From Meconema thalassinum (Eukaryota; Arthropoda; Insecta; Orthoptera; Tettigoniidae), in NCBI GenBank assembly GCA_946902985.2, contig OX336397.1, forward strand, positions 183,896,813 to 183,960,812: a DNA stretch of 64,000 nucleotides, in the 5' to 3' direction. A program made the position numbers and the translations under genes. How positions within the stretch are numbered: the first letter of the stretch is position 1; the number at the start of each line of letters is the position of its first letter. Of this stretch, positions 21,576-32,950 are shown one piece after another. The notes below the pieces were generated by a model. It was not told the origin of the DNA. It searched no databases and worked only from the letters and a program-made list of their open reading frames with translations.

Positions 21576-24500
21576 TGAGTGTCGTGCTCAACCAGCTACG
21601 AACTAAAGGTTAAGCAACACTCCGTCGTTTCAAATAGTATCAGCTGTCTAAAGTCATTTCCGCCAGGAAATGTATAACATCACAAGGTGTCGGTCAGCAA
21701 GCTCAAAATGTCTATTTCAAGATTAGCAGAAACAATTAATTAATTATCAGCTTGTTTAGAGTAATTATGCGATTGATTATTATTCCGTAGGTTTAAATTC
21801 ATCGTCGGTTTATGGCGATAGTGCTGAAGATCCTAGACACCTGGGATCAGCAGTAGCGCTCCTGTGAGATAAATTATCTGCAGTCACATCGAAATAAAAG
21901 TCGGAAATACCTTCAACGAGCTCCGACCGCTCGGACAAAACAATAACACAAGTTACCTGTGGCGCTCGGCAAATTTGATTAACCTCGGGCAGGCCTGGGA
22001 AACACTTCAGTCACCTCCCGGTAACAACAAGTCCACAGAAATGAGTCTGGATATTACGTGCGTTACAAGCACTAAAATACCATGAATAGCCTCACACAAG
22101 GGTGTCTTACACTAGGCACATAACAAAGAAATAAACATCATACGAATATTGAATGTATATCCTGCCTAGTGTCAATCGTAGGCGCTCGCAAATCGATCAA
22201 GCATGTGACTTCAGCCAGTCGCTCATAATAAGATCAAAATATCTGATTTGCGCAAAATGGGTGCTGAGATCTTGACCTAAATAAATGACTCACATAACTA
22301 ACAGAAAACAATGCTACATGGATTTTAGGGTCTCAAATAAGCATTCTCACTTCTGTGCGCTTGGTGGATGATGGGTAATAACTCCACCTGTTCTAGCCAT
22401 GAGCTTGGCTCGTAACCTTCGTTGTGTCTGGCAACGTTAACAAAACACAATAGATTCACATGTAAGCCTCAGTTCATCTGCAAATAAAGTCCTATATGAA
22501 CTGGCTTGTGGTCTATCCCAATATAACAACAAATAATACAATCGTACTACGTAGAAACACGCGGTAAGAAAAGGACGTAACATGTCTTTCAAAATCAAAG
22601 AGTAGTAAAAGGTAGTAATGTCACTCCATCCGAGTCTCTGACGTGACAGATATGTCACTTTCAACATGTTTACATTATTATAACAAATAAAAATCCTGTG
22701 TCAAAACTAGACACAAATATTATAGGAAAATACGTAAATTCTCACATCTGCTGAGATTGCCAATGATATGTAACTAGTTCAGGGTTCGATGCTCTACTGC
22801 ATACAAGTTAATTCCCTGACTATGTTCTTCACTAAGAACTGGATGGCATCAAAGCTCATCAAAATGAAACATTTATAGTGTAGTTACAAAACTGATAGTT
22901 CCAGTCGACTATCAACCGATAAAGCGTAATCTAAATCAGATCAGTGGCGTGACATAAAATAACCAAAAATGGGTGTCACAAAACTAATATCACAAAATGA
23001 CGGCTAATCGTCGTATCGAAGAAGACATACAAAACACCCCCATAAATAGGGTTAAACAAAGTAGCTCAAAAATTACAGTCACGTCTAGCTAGCAGAATAG
23101 ACTTGACATCTCTCGACGTCCAAACAAATGCACTGATTGAACCATGTTCATTCAAAAGGGCGGCAAACAATCACTATAAGTGAAATACAAAGAAATGAGT
23201 GCTAAATAGAAAATCCTACCTAATGGCTTTCAAATTGAGTTCGGTTGGTTTAAACTAACTACACCACCACAAAATGAATCAATACATAGAGAGAAGGAAC
23301 GGACTCACTGACTCAAGGCATCATCACCTCGTTCTTCCCTAGGAACTGACGGGTATAAATCATCCTCTGGTTTCCGGACAAGGGTTGTCCAAATCAGGCC
23401 TTCATTCCGGACCTTATCCTTGACCAGAGCCTTGATGCGTCCTCGTGGTCGACGAAATGATGTCATCTTTTCTCCCACGGTGGTAGTCATTCTCCTTCTC
23501 CCAACACGTTCATCTCCTCCTCGTGTGGTACCTCTGGGTCCTCTTATGTCATGTTGCAGTTCCTTAAGAACGACTCCTTCACATTATGGGGGTTCTCACT
23601 CCATCTTCCCATCGTAGATAGATGAATAATCACTTTGTACACATGGTCAGTCGAATAAGCCATAATTGGTGATTACTTTCACTTGTAGAAATTATGATTC
23701 TCACACGGCTTTCACTGAAGCTAAATTATTAACAGTAGCAAATTCACTGAGCTTAAATGGCGCAGACTTTAACAAATTGCCCATACACTGTCTGCTTTCA
23801 CAGCTTCTATCGAAACGCTTACTTAGCGTGCTTTCACAATATATTCTGTCACACAGAAATCTCGTGGTATCTAAGTCATCCACGGTTAGAAATTCCCGCA
23901 ATAGCAGCTGCACTATGTGCACAATTAGTGGCGTTTAAATTAAACACATGGGCTGTTACTTCTACGCTCACATTGAAATATTTGGCATCCCTCGTGGAAA
24001 TACGATTCTGATGGCCTCGTGGTTAACATGTGGAGTTCCACGGCCTAAAAATTTCACAGATTTTCACTGATACTATAATCACGTTCTTTATACGCACACA
24101 TGCGTTAATTATCACCCGATGGCACACAATAAAGTGCTTAATAATATTCGATGCACACTGATAACTTTCTTCGCCTGATGGCGGACCAATGCCTCGTCTA
24201 ATGAGACGGACTATGAAACACGTCCAATATGGACGATCAACCATACTCGAGTGCGTAGTGCGGTGTTCCTCCCTGCGGGATCTAGTGAATATGTGAGTCG
24301 TTTAGCGACTATCTCCTTCCGTTTCACGTATCTGCATTGTGAAATACCTTGCCAAAATATATAATCACATTCACCAGAATGTTCTGAATATGCTGAATTA
24401 CAAAATGAGATTTTCTGAGGCTTGTGAAAAATAGACATATGTTAATAAGGAGTCAGGTAAGAAAATCGTGGACTCTTTCAAAGTCAAAAGTACAACCATA

Positions 24501-24610
24501 ATCCTCTCCAACCATGCGCCGGTCGTCGGGTGCATTCATAGACGGTGCATAACATCAGCAAATGTGTTACAAGGAAAAAAATATCACAGAGAATGAGCAA
24601 AGCGGGCTCA
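21576..24610 (-). repeat. 5' LTR of E2 (3035 bp)
   Basis: Uninterrupted copy of the E2 LTR with TGAG...CTCA termini. It is bordered on the right by the decayed DNA polymerase gene at 24611. Differences from the other LTR are scattered substitutions, roughly 5-7% in the stretches compared. Confidence 0.85.
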
Positions 24611-25216
24611 ATATAGAGTAACATATGTGATTATTATGATAATCTGATGTGTCCAGGTGTTCTAGAAAATCAAACTTGTCTTGATATACATCTTGGGTGT
24701 TAGCCAAATAAATGAAAGAGTCCGTATCCATATACATAAGTTTTAGAATTTTGAACCCATAATAGGGTAGCAGGACATCATAGTGGTGGAAATACATAAG
24801 AGTTTTTGAAATATCCAGTAAACACATTCCAATATAGATAGGCTTATTGAAGACAATGTTACGTTTTGCCATGAGGAAAGCAGCTAAGTTAGGATCATAA
24901 ATTGTTCTGTCAATGAATGTTGGCTTTGTTATTAGCTTTTCAGTCTTTTTGCTGTCAGTCACAAGACGTATGTCTATTCTTTTACGTATATTTTCCATTG
25001 CTTTTCCAAAAATTGCATTGTTAAATAATGTGTACCGATTTTTACCGAAATCATTTTTAGCTTTTTTCGATGGCTGTTATTAAAATCAACGTATGACTTT
25101 AGCCAAGGCCTTTGTTTAAACTTTAACACACGATTAATTTTTATCAATTTTAGTCCATGTTCTAAGGCCTGTTTAAGTGCCGTGTCATGAACAACATACC
25201 GCCTTCGATTTCCAAG

Positions 25217-25230
25217 ATGAGGAATTAGTT
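25217..25230. repeat. Left target-site duplication of the Penelope element
   Basis: ATGAGGAATTAGTT here is repeated at 27490-27503. With the insert and one copy removed, the polymerase frame runs on without a shift. Confidence 0.9.
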
Positions 25231-27489
25231 ATATAAATAATTTACCTCCAGATGAAGCTGAAGAAGTTAGACAAGAAAGTGTGAGGACATTAAGATCCTC
25301 TAAAGTACCCGCACACAATTTAACTCGGGGTGAAAGAAAGGCATTGAAGGAACTAAGAAATAATGACACAATTTCTATTCTTCATGCTGACAAGGGAAAT
25401 GCGACAGTGGTGACGGATACCGTTGAATATAAAAGTAAAATCTCGATTCTGTTATCTGATCCTGTCTATAGACTGTGCACTCGTGATCCAACCACTCGTG
25501 TATCCAATGCCACTGCTAAGCTTGTTAAACTGTCATCTATTCCAAAAGAAGAGGGAAGATGTCTTATTCTGAGAGATGCTGTTCCTCCGAGATTGTATGG
25601 TCTTCCAAAAATCCATAAGCAAGACGTCCCTCTTCGACCAATTGTTAGCACTATAGGTTCTCCAACTTATGCTCTTGCGCAATATCTCAGTAAGTTGCTT
25701 CAGCCGCACTTGGGGCGCACACAGTCCTACATTAGGGATTCAACCCATTTCGTCGAAAATTTGTCAACCATCGCCGTTGAACAAATGCTATTTTGGTGAG
25801 TTTTGATGTAGAGCCTTGTTTACCAGAGTGCCGGTGGACTCGGTCATGTCTCTCATCAAGGATTTGTTTCCTGAGGACATTGCCCGATTATTCCACCACT
25901 GCTTGTGTTTCAGTTATTTCTTGTGGGATGATAAATATTACGAGCAGACTGATGGTGTGGCCATGGGAAGTCCACTCTCGCCTGTCGTGGCAAATTTTTT
26001 CATGGAACATTTTGAGGGGGAGGCTATATCTTCGGCGTAATTCAAACCTGTGATTTTGTGGAGGTATGTGGATGATACGTTCGTGGTGTGGGAGGGGGGG
26101 TTCTAAGAAACTGATCCACTTTCTGAACCACCTAAGTCAGCTGCATCCTTCAATCCACTTCACAATGGGGTAGAGTCAGGTGGATGCTTACCTTTTTGGA
26201 TGTTCTTGTGAGGAGGAAGGCGGATGGCTCCATGGGGCACAGCATTTACCGTAAACCAGTTCACAATAACCGTTATTTACATGCGGACTCCCACCACCAC
26301 CCAGCACAAAAACAAGGAATTATAACAACTCTGGCGAAAAGAGCGCAACGTATTTGTGAGGCATCAACTCTTCAGGAAGAGTTACATGCCTTACAAACCA
26401 TGTTTAAGGGTAATGGCTATAATGAATCCACTATATATATAGGTCCCTACATCCCAGAAGGAGGGATAGACAACCTTCTCAGAGCTCCGACGTGAGAGGA
26501 ACTGCTTACCTCCCTTATATTCACATCCCCACTGACCATGTTGCTAAGATTCTCCGCAAGCACAAGATAAAACAGTTTCCGGCACTATGACGAAAATTGG
26601 TCAACGTTTAGCATTAAACAAAGATAAATTATCCCCAATACTACAACCTCGGGTGTACGAAGTCCCATGTACTTGCGGAAAAGTCTACATTGGAGAAACA
26701 AAACGGTCCATTGCAACTCGCATCAAAGGAACATCCGTCTAAACCAACCTGACAAATCAGCTATAGCAGAACATGCCCTGTCTTCAGGGCACGATTATGT
26801 TTCAAGGATGCCCATGCGCTTGCCCTTGTTAAGCACAACTGGTCTAGAATTATAAGGGAGGCAGTTGAAATTCGTAAAAATCCCAATCATTTTAACAGAG
26901 ACACTGGATATCAGCTAAGTGACACTTGGCTACCAGTTATTAAGGATCTAGGGAGATAGTTCCTCTCAGTCTCTCTGTTCTTCACATATTTAAAATTGTA
27001 CATTCTCCCTCTAGGGCTCAGAGCCTGGATTTGATCTCCTTTGTTCGTCACTGGAGGAGTTTCCATCTGTTTTTCGCCGTTGACTGTATGACGTTAGGTA
27101 TCGTTCAGATACGTTTCCCTATTGTTTATGTTTCCTTATATCCATCCAACCCTCCCACCTTCCCCCCCCCCTCCTCATTCTTCGAGGAGTTTCTATATTT
27201 TCACACCGCCCCCTTTACCTTCTCGTTACTTACTACTCTGTCCGCCGTTCCACCATGGTCCATACAGTAATTTCTGGCAGCTGCTCTCTGGTGACGAACA
27301 GAGGAATGTATCTATATTTTTTGTAATCTCATTGATATACTTTCTTTGGCCATATTGTTTATTTGCATTGAAAAAGGAGGCAAGGTTTCTCCGAAACGTA
27401 TGGTTTAAATTAAAAATACACACGGCATTAGCCCAAAAGCGTGAATTATTTAAATAATAATCCGGGCAGTGAAAACCTTAATATGCAAA
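25231..27489 (+). mobile_element. Penelope-like element, 5'-truncated, inserted in the polymerase gene
   Basis: A 2259-bp insert lies between 14-bp direct repeats. It begins directly inside the RT N-terminal coding part (YINNLPPDEAEEV), the usual 5' truncation of a target-primed insertion. It carries RT and GIY-YIG sequences, then about 500 bp of 3' non-coding DNA with C-rich stretches around 27150-27180. Confidence 0.9.
25234..26960 (+). pseudogene. Penelope reverse transcriptase with C-terminal GIY-YIG endonuclease
   Basis: RT landmarks in order: ADKGNATVV, PPRLYGLPKIHK with PLRPIVS, SPTYALAQYLS (25281-25799); then SFDV, GVAMGSPLSPVVANFFME (25816-26040); the catalytic RYVDDTFVVW (26062-26091); and FLDVLVRRK (26184 on). 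The GIY-YIG nuclease shows PCTCGKVYIGETKRSI (from about 26665) and KSAIAEHALSSGHD. Telomere-independent Penelope elements combine exactly these two domains. At least three frameshifts and a stop (tga at 25797) break the frame, so the copy is dead. Confidence 0.9.
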
Positions 27490-27503
27490 ATGAGGAATTA
27501 GTT
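27490..27503. repeat. Right target-site duplication of the Penelope element
   Basis: Perfect second copy of the 14-bp sequence at 25217-25230. Confidence 0.9.
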
Positions 27504-30084
27504 GTTTTGAGAGGTGAATCCTTAGGTTGTGTACAATGTCGCAGGAAAGGTAAATTGTTGTGTAGATCATAAAGGTCAGATGGATAATCAACAATACGTC
27601 TAGAATGTGTCCCACGGGGCTGTCTTCCCTTAGCGTTTCTAGATCAGCAGTATCTCGAGAAACCCACTGAAATCTATCGTAAGGAAGGGAGTGGCACATA
27701 GCCCACCCATATTGGTTGTTAGCATCATCATAGGTAATACACTGCGATGGTTTCTTGGAATCATATGTTTCCATGTATGTATTGTTAGCTTCAGCATACC
27801 GATGAGACACCTGGCATATGCCACCACGTATTCCAGACCCTATTAAAAGAATCTGATCGTAATCCTGTAGCAATTCCAGTTCAGTGTAAAGGAGCATTGC
27901 CTCAAATCTTAAACCACGTGAAGTAAAGAAGTGTGCAGCATCCACTTGGTGTGTTTCTAGTGTTATGTGTCGAAACGTTTCAAAGCTCTCTGCAAGAAGG
28001 GGTACATTTGAAGTTAGATAAATGTCCCTATATTTCCCTAGAATTTTAATTTTGAACTGATTCCATACATTTTAGCATGTTCATAGTCTTCTTTGCTAAA
28101 ATATTCTTGACTTAATTTGTTAAAGAATGCCTCGTTTGGAGGTAAACACGTTTCACTTAATTTTTCACAAGAATCAATGTAATCATAACAAAATAACCCT
28201 TTACGAGTCATCAGCGTTGCATTTTGTTTTCCAAAGTTCTTGTCTGTTTCAGGGTATGAGGTTAAGTTTGTAACTATGTTTTCCAAACTAGTAGGCATTA
28301 ACTGAAAAGTTTCAACAAATCGAAGCTTAATATTTCCAACATATTCGGTGAAGGAATTGTACTTTTCTTTGGAGTTAGGGATAACGTCCACTCTCTCAGT
28401 AGTACACCCCAATTACTTTACAATGAAATTTGCATCATATCCACTCATATTATGTAGAAATACAGGAACGGGGATACGTGTTTTACACCTCAAATTACAG
28501 TTATGATGAGCACTTCCACGGTATTCCCCTGAAATATGCCAACGAACTCTTACTTTCCAGTCCTCCTTGGTAAATGACACAATTAACAGGTTTCAGAACA
28601 TTGGAACTCTGCTTCTTGATGCTCAGTTAATGTCTTTGGAACATTTAAAGCTGTAAAGGCGATCAGTTTCATTAACTATTGAGGTCAAACAGTCCATAAA
28701 CGTTTCTGCAGCGTCAAGTCCACGATAAATGAGAGGTTGGCTCGGAAGGTTTGTCTTTATGTGTTCAACAGCTGATGAGGGTTTACTTATATACCAAAGC
28801 TCATAGAAACATGACTCAGGTATGGCACTGTATAACTTGCCTCAGGATTGGGTAGACATGTTTGATATGGTTATCTGCATAGATTTTCTAATTTGCCAAT
28901 GGGGTTTTAAATAGGTATTTCAACTCTAGCAATCTCATGCAGGACACACAAAGCTCTATGGTCATTCAATTTTTCCATTCCTTGTTGCCCGTATTGATTA
29001 TCGAAGTGAATAAAACACTTATATATCTGCTGTCCTACTAGTTTATCCAAATCTTTGTTAAAGACGTAGTGGTTCTGGCCGAATGAAGAACTTAGCAGAA
29101 GAAGGTCGCAATGGTCTTGTAGCTCTAGATCCACAACCTTTAGAAGAAACTGTTTGTTGTCTTCTTTCAGTCCAAATACTTTAATGGATACAACATTGGC
29201 TTTCTCAAATTTGGAAATGTCAGCTAGCGATGTAGGAAACAATATTACTGAAAAATCATACTTGTTTTCCAGGTCTCTGTATTTACTAATGCGTTCAGCT
29301 TTCGTTTTAACCAGTTTTGCTAAAATGGCATACACCATACACCTCTCGTCTTTAAAGTTTTGAGGATTAATGCAGGCTTTTCTTGCTTTTATAGCTGCTG
29401 GTAATGGAAAACATGTGCTACCACGCAAGGGCTTGGACTTATTTATTTTCAATCGTACTCCTTCAACTGCTAACGAAGCCCAAATATTTGCATTTTAGCT
29501 CAGATTCTTACATTTCCGTAGTTAGCTTTTTAAATTGTGTTTCCAAGATACTATATAAGTCAGTTTCCAAAAATATGGACTGATAACGTGTTTTAAAATC
29601 ACGATCTGTAATTTCATTGGTAGATGTATGAATGAATCTACATTCAGCTACAAGATTAACTTTTATCGACTTATGTTTTGCTAGTTCTTTCTGCATAGCT
29701 TGCATAATTTGGTTTTGGACTCTTCAAGGTATGAATTTAAATCCTTACACGTATCAAAACGTATAAAATAGGATTTAAGACGACCTTCAAAAGACCTTTC
29801 ACATTCAGTAAGTTCATTATTATCAGGAACCATTGTGAGCAGGTAATATTTTGTAGGCTAAGTTTTTTGTCTTTTAGGTGCTGAAACAACATTACAACAT
29901 TCTTCATGGCGACGTCCGTTGTAGACATTGTTGAATTTACTGCCACAAGTTTCGCACTCATGAAATTCACCACACGATACTTCATGACGCTTCCTATGAC
30001 AGTCCCGCGGGAAAGTTTTTCCACACTCTTTACACATATAGTTTGGAATTGTTTCTTCTATTATGGATGTTGTTTTCTGAAAAC

Positions 30085-30590
30085 AGCAGCTTACTGCCTA
30101 TGACAAGGCTGTAGACTGGTCGGTGAGACGGTCTTTCACGATGTGAACACTGTAAGAGGTAGTAGTAAACTGATTGTATTCTTGCTAATGGTCCTCTAAT
30201 ATACCCCAGTCGATGCCAACAGCTACTTACTGCGTATGACAAGGCTGTAGACTGGTGGGTCAGACGGTCTTTTACGATGTGAACACTGTGAGAGGTAGTA
30301 GTTAATTCGGAATATTTCTTGCTAAGCGACCTCTAATATACCCTAGACAAGGCTAACAGCTCCTTACTGTGTAGTACATGGCTGGAGACTGTTTGTTTCG
30401 ACAGTCTTTCATGATGTCATGACCGTAAAAGGTAGTAGTCAACTGACAATGTTCTTATACCCTAGTCAAGGTTAACAGGTACCTACTGCATTTGGAAGGG
30501 CTGTGCACTGGGGAATTAGACAGTCGTTCTTGCTCAGGATCCCCTATATACCCTAGACAAGGCTATGTATGTTAGTTTTGAACACTTAGT
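30085..30590. repeat. Tandem repeat, period about 125-137 bp
   Basis: Four diverged units, each with TTACTGNNTATGACAAGGCTG-like, GACTGG, GACGGTCTTT and GAGGTAGTAGT landmarks, beginning near 30085, 30220, 30355 and 30475. It starts just upstream of the polymerase gene and could belong to that element's terminal region. Confidence 0.75.
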
Positions 30591-30696
30591 GGTTAATTGT
30601 ATATTGAGTTTATATATACAGCTTATACAAGCTAATTTTGCACGCGGTTTAACTTTGCGCGATAGTCACATGCAACACGCAAAGTATGTTTCCGCT

Positions 30697-30868
30697 ACCT
30701 AGCGGTGGATATGAGCACTAACTGAACTACTAGCATGCTACCTAGTGGTGGATATGAGCACTAACTTAACTACTAGCATTCTACCTAGCAGTGGATATGA
30801 GCACTAACTGAACTACTAGCATTCTACCTAGCGTTCGATATGAGCACACACTCAAATACGAGCATGCT
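30697..30868. repeat. 43-bp minisatellite, four units
   Basis: Units run CTACCTAGCGGTGGATATGA, then GCACTAACTGAACTACTAGCA and one or two more bases. The fourth unit is more diverged. Confidence 0.9.
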
Positions 30869-31044
30869 ATCCCAATAAAGGATGCAATTGTTCTTACCAC
30901 TACAAATACATACAGTGGGTTTGCTTTATCGTTTAATACAAATATATCTTGTTTGAATGACATAATAAAAAGTAAAATGGTGCAATTGTATGAGAATATT
31001 TTATTACATAAAATGTAATACTATCCAAGTGCTTAACATTTTAC

Positions 31045-31460
31045 TATCGGCTTATGTATTTGGTTTATGTGTTGGCTTTTTGTATTGGCTTCTGTTGGCT
31101 TTTTAGGTTGACTTTATATGTTTGCTTTTTGTTGGTTATTTTTGGTGATTTTTTGTTGGCTTTTAGGTTATGGCTTTTTGTATTGGCTTTTATGTTGCCT
31201 TTTTGTTGGCATTTTATGTTGGCTTTTTATGTTGGCTTTTTGTATTGACTTTTTATGTTTGGCTTTTATATTGGCTTCTTGTTGGATTATTGTGTTGGCT
31301 TTTTATGTTGGATTTGTTTGATAGCTTTTTGTTGGCTTTTTGTGTTGTCTTTTTATGTTGGCTTTTTGTATTGGCTTTTTATGTTGGCTTTTATGTTGGC
31401 TTTTTATATTGGCTTCTTGTATTGGCTTCTGTATTGGCACGTATGTTGGCTTTTGTATAA
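31045..31460. repeat. TTTTTATGTTGGC low-complexity minisatellite
   Basis: About 30 short, irregular units of TTTTTGTATTGGC / TTTTATGTTGGC. All three plus-strand frames stay open as chains of F, W, L, C, G and Y, which mimic membrane proteins but are a by-product of the repeat. Confidence 0.9.
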
Positions 31461-31594
31461 GCTCTCTCATATTTGCTCTTACTTGTTGGCCTATTCGGTC
31501 TTGGAAAGGATCTCAGCCTTTTTATGGCAGCAAAATGCTTACCGCCATGTGTGTAACAACAACAACACACTTAAATTAAAAAATCCAAAGTATT

Positions 31595-31785
31595 CTAAGG
31601 TTAATGATTGACTCTCAACTCATACTCTTACCTCTATCCCACTCTCAGTCAAAAAAATACAATTTTAAACTTTTCCTATGAAGTTGAATTGGGAAAGTTG
31701 GCTATATGTTTAAACAAAAAACCTAAAAAGTCATATCTTAACTCCTACACCTACATCCATACCACCCTCAGTTCAAAAATAGAGT
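31595..31785. repeat. About 125-bp tandem repeat, left block
   Basis: Units carry CTCCTACACCTA, CCACTCTCAGTC, AAAAATAGTGTATTTTT and GTAGGCTATATG landmarks. The array resumes at 32660 after an inserted LINE fragment. Confidence 0.75.
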
Positions 31786-32660
31786 TTTTTATACATCGAA
31801 TTGAGCCTCTATGGACTGCGTGGTAACAACCAACTTCACTTGAGTGTCTAGGTCTTGCTCTTGTTCCGGCTTTGACTTCTTGCCAGTATCTTCTGACCCC
31901 AGCGACGAGTGCCTGTTTATGTTCCTCGGACAAAGGTCCTCTCCGTCTTCCGGAAGTTGATGCCATTTTAAAACCTTGGTAGTTGTTCACCAATCTTCTA
32001 AATGTGTTCCTGTCACGAATTTCTCGGTCTAGAATACCAATTTGTCTGAGATCTTTTTCGCATTCCTCGAACCATCTCGGCCTTGTTGCCTTAGACTTGA
32101 TGAAACTCCATATTCTTTTGGTTAATCGATCATCAGTCATTCTCATGAGGTGACCGAAAAATAGTAGCCTTCTCTTCTTAATAGATGCTGTGATAGGGTC
32201 TATGTTCTTGTACAAGTCCTCATTTGCTCTCATTCGCCACTGTCCATCAACCCATCTATTACCAAGAATTTTTCTTAATATCCTACGCTCTCTTTTTTCC
32301 AGTTGGTCGGCTTGACCTTTAGTGTTCATGGTTAATGTTTCGGACGCATATAATCCCTCAGGTTTTACAACTGTGGTATAGTGTCGGAACTTGGCCCCTA
32401 TACTCATAGACTTTTTGTTATGGATATTTTTTGTAATGTGGTATGCCTGGTGTAACTTCCTCATCCTGACATTAATTGCTTCCTCTTCTAATCCATTCTG
32501 CTGGATGACTTCACCGAGATAACGGAAATTTGTGACTCGACTGATTTTTCCAAGGTTAGTGATAATCCATTCAGGTCCATCGCAGATGTTTGTCATATAT
32601 TTTGTCTTCTGAATAGAAATCTGGAGTCCTACCTTTTCAGCAATTTCTGAGTATTTTTAA
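31786..32660 (-). pseudogene. 5'-truncated LINE: RT C-terminal part
   Basis: About 290 codons open on the minus strand, from VGLQISIQKTKYM (the end of the RT domain, near 32640) to the stop near 31751. Recognisable: FRYLGEVIQQNGLEEEAI, NKKSMSIGAKFRHYTTVV, RERRILRKILGNR, IKKRRLLFFGHLMRM and the basic tail SGRRRGPLSEEHK. The same layout is in the LINE at 44380-46890, so both belong to the same broad group of single-ORF, APE-type LINEs (RTE-like), but they are different families. The frame is intact over this piece; the last residues before the stop read into flanking repeat. Confidence 0.85.
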
Positions 32661-32950
32661 AATTTTTCCAAAAAATATTTGGAAAGTAGGCTATATGTTT
32701 AAATTAACAATCCTAAAAAGCATATGTTAACTCCTACACCTATCTCTTACCACTCTCAGTCCTAAAATAATGTATTTTTCAAATTTTTCCAAAAAATATT
32801 TGAAATGTAGGCTATAGGTTTTAACTTCAAAATCCTAAAAAGTCATAATATGTTAACTCCTACACCTACCTCTATACCACTCTCAGTCCAAAAATAGTGT
32901 ATTTTTCAATTTTTTCCAAACTATATTGGGAAAGTAGGCGATATTTCGAA
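32660..32950. repeat. About 125-bp tandem repeat, right block
   Basis: Two to three units matching 31595-31785. The block is split from it by the LINE fragment, which dates the LINE as younger than the array. Confidence 0.75.

Larger units (their letters stand above)
12869..24610 (-). mobile_element. LTR retrotransposon E2: about 3-kb LTRs, gag only
   Basis: Two long direct repeats, 12869-17425 (with a 1.5-kb insertion) and 21576-24610, bracket 4.15 kb that holds a minus-strand Gag-like frame. Both repeats begin TGAGTGTCG and end GGGCTCA on the plus strand, that is TGAG...CTCA termini. A purine-rich tract (GGAGAGGCAAA, minus strand) abuts the LTR end at 17426, as a polypurine tract should, which sets the orientation. 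There is no protease, RT or integrase. No matching target duplication is visible (left flank TAGTA, right flank ATATA). The LTRs look about 93-95% identical by eye, so the insertion is old. Confidence 0.8.
24611..30036 (-). pseudogene. Protein-primed type B DNA polymerase (Polinton/Maverick-like), decayed and split
   Basis: Read from right to left. Near 29880-30036 are two C2H2-like fingers (MCKECGKTF, HECETCGSKF). Then come an ECERSFEGRLKSYF segment, an RCMVYAILAKL segment, and an exonuclease stretch with FLHNMSGYDANF near 28434-28465 and FCYDYIDSCEKL. GIRGGICQVSHRYAEANN follows, then polymerase motif A (YDDANNQYGWAM, near 27710-27733). Left of the Penelope insertion are motif B (FGKAMENIRKRI, near 24970-25020) and motif C (MDTDSF, near 24718-24729). 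All are typical of the family-B polymerases of Polintons. At least one in-frame TAG lies after the fingers, and further stops split the 28400-28900 region. The C-terminus is cut off where E2 begins. No Polinton integrase, ATPase, protease or capsid gene is in the window. Confidence 0.85.

Noticed and set aside
27031..27457. Proline- and phenylalanine-rich frames of 79-111 codons right of the Penelope RT
   Set aside because: They are in the 3' non-coding part of the Penelope insert, driven by C-runs.
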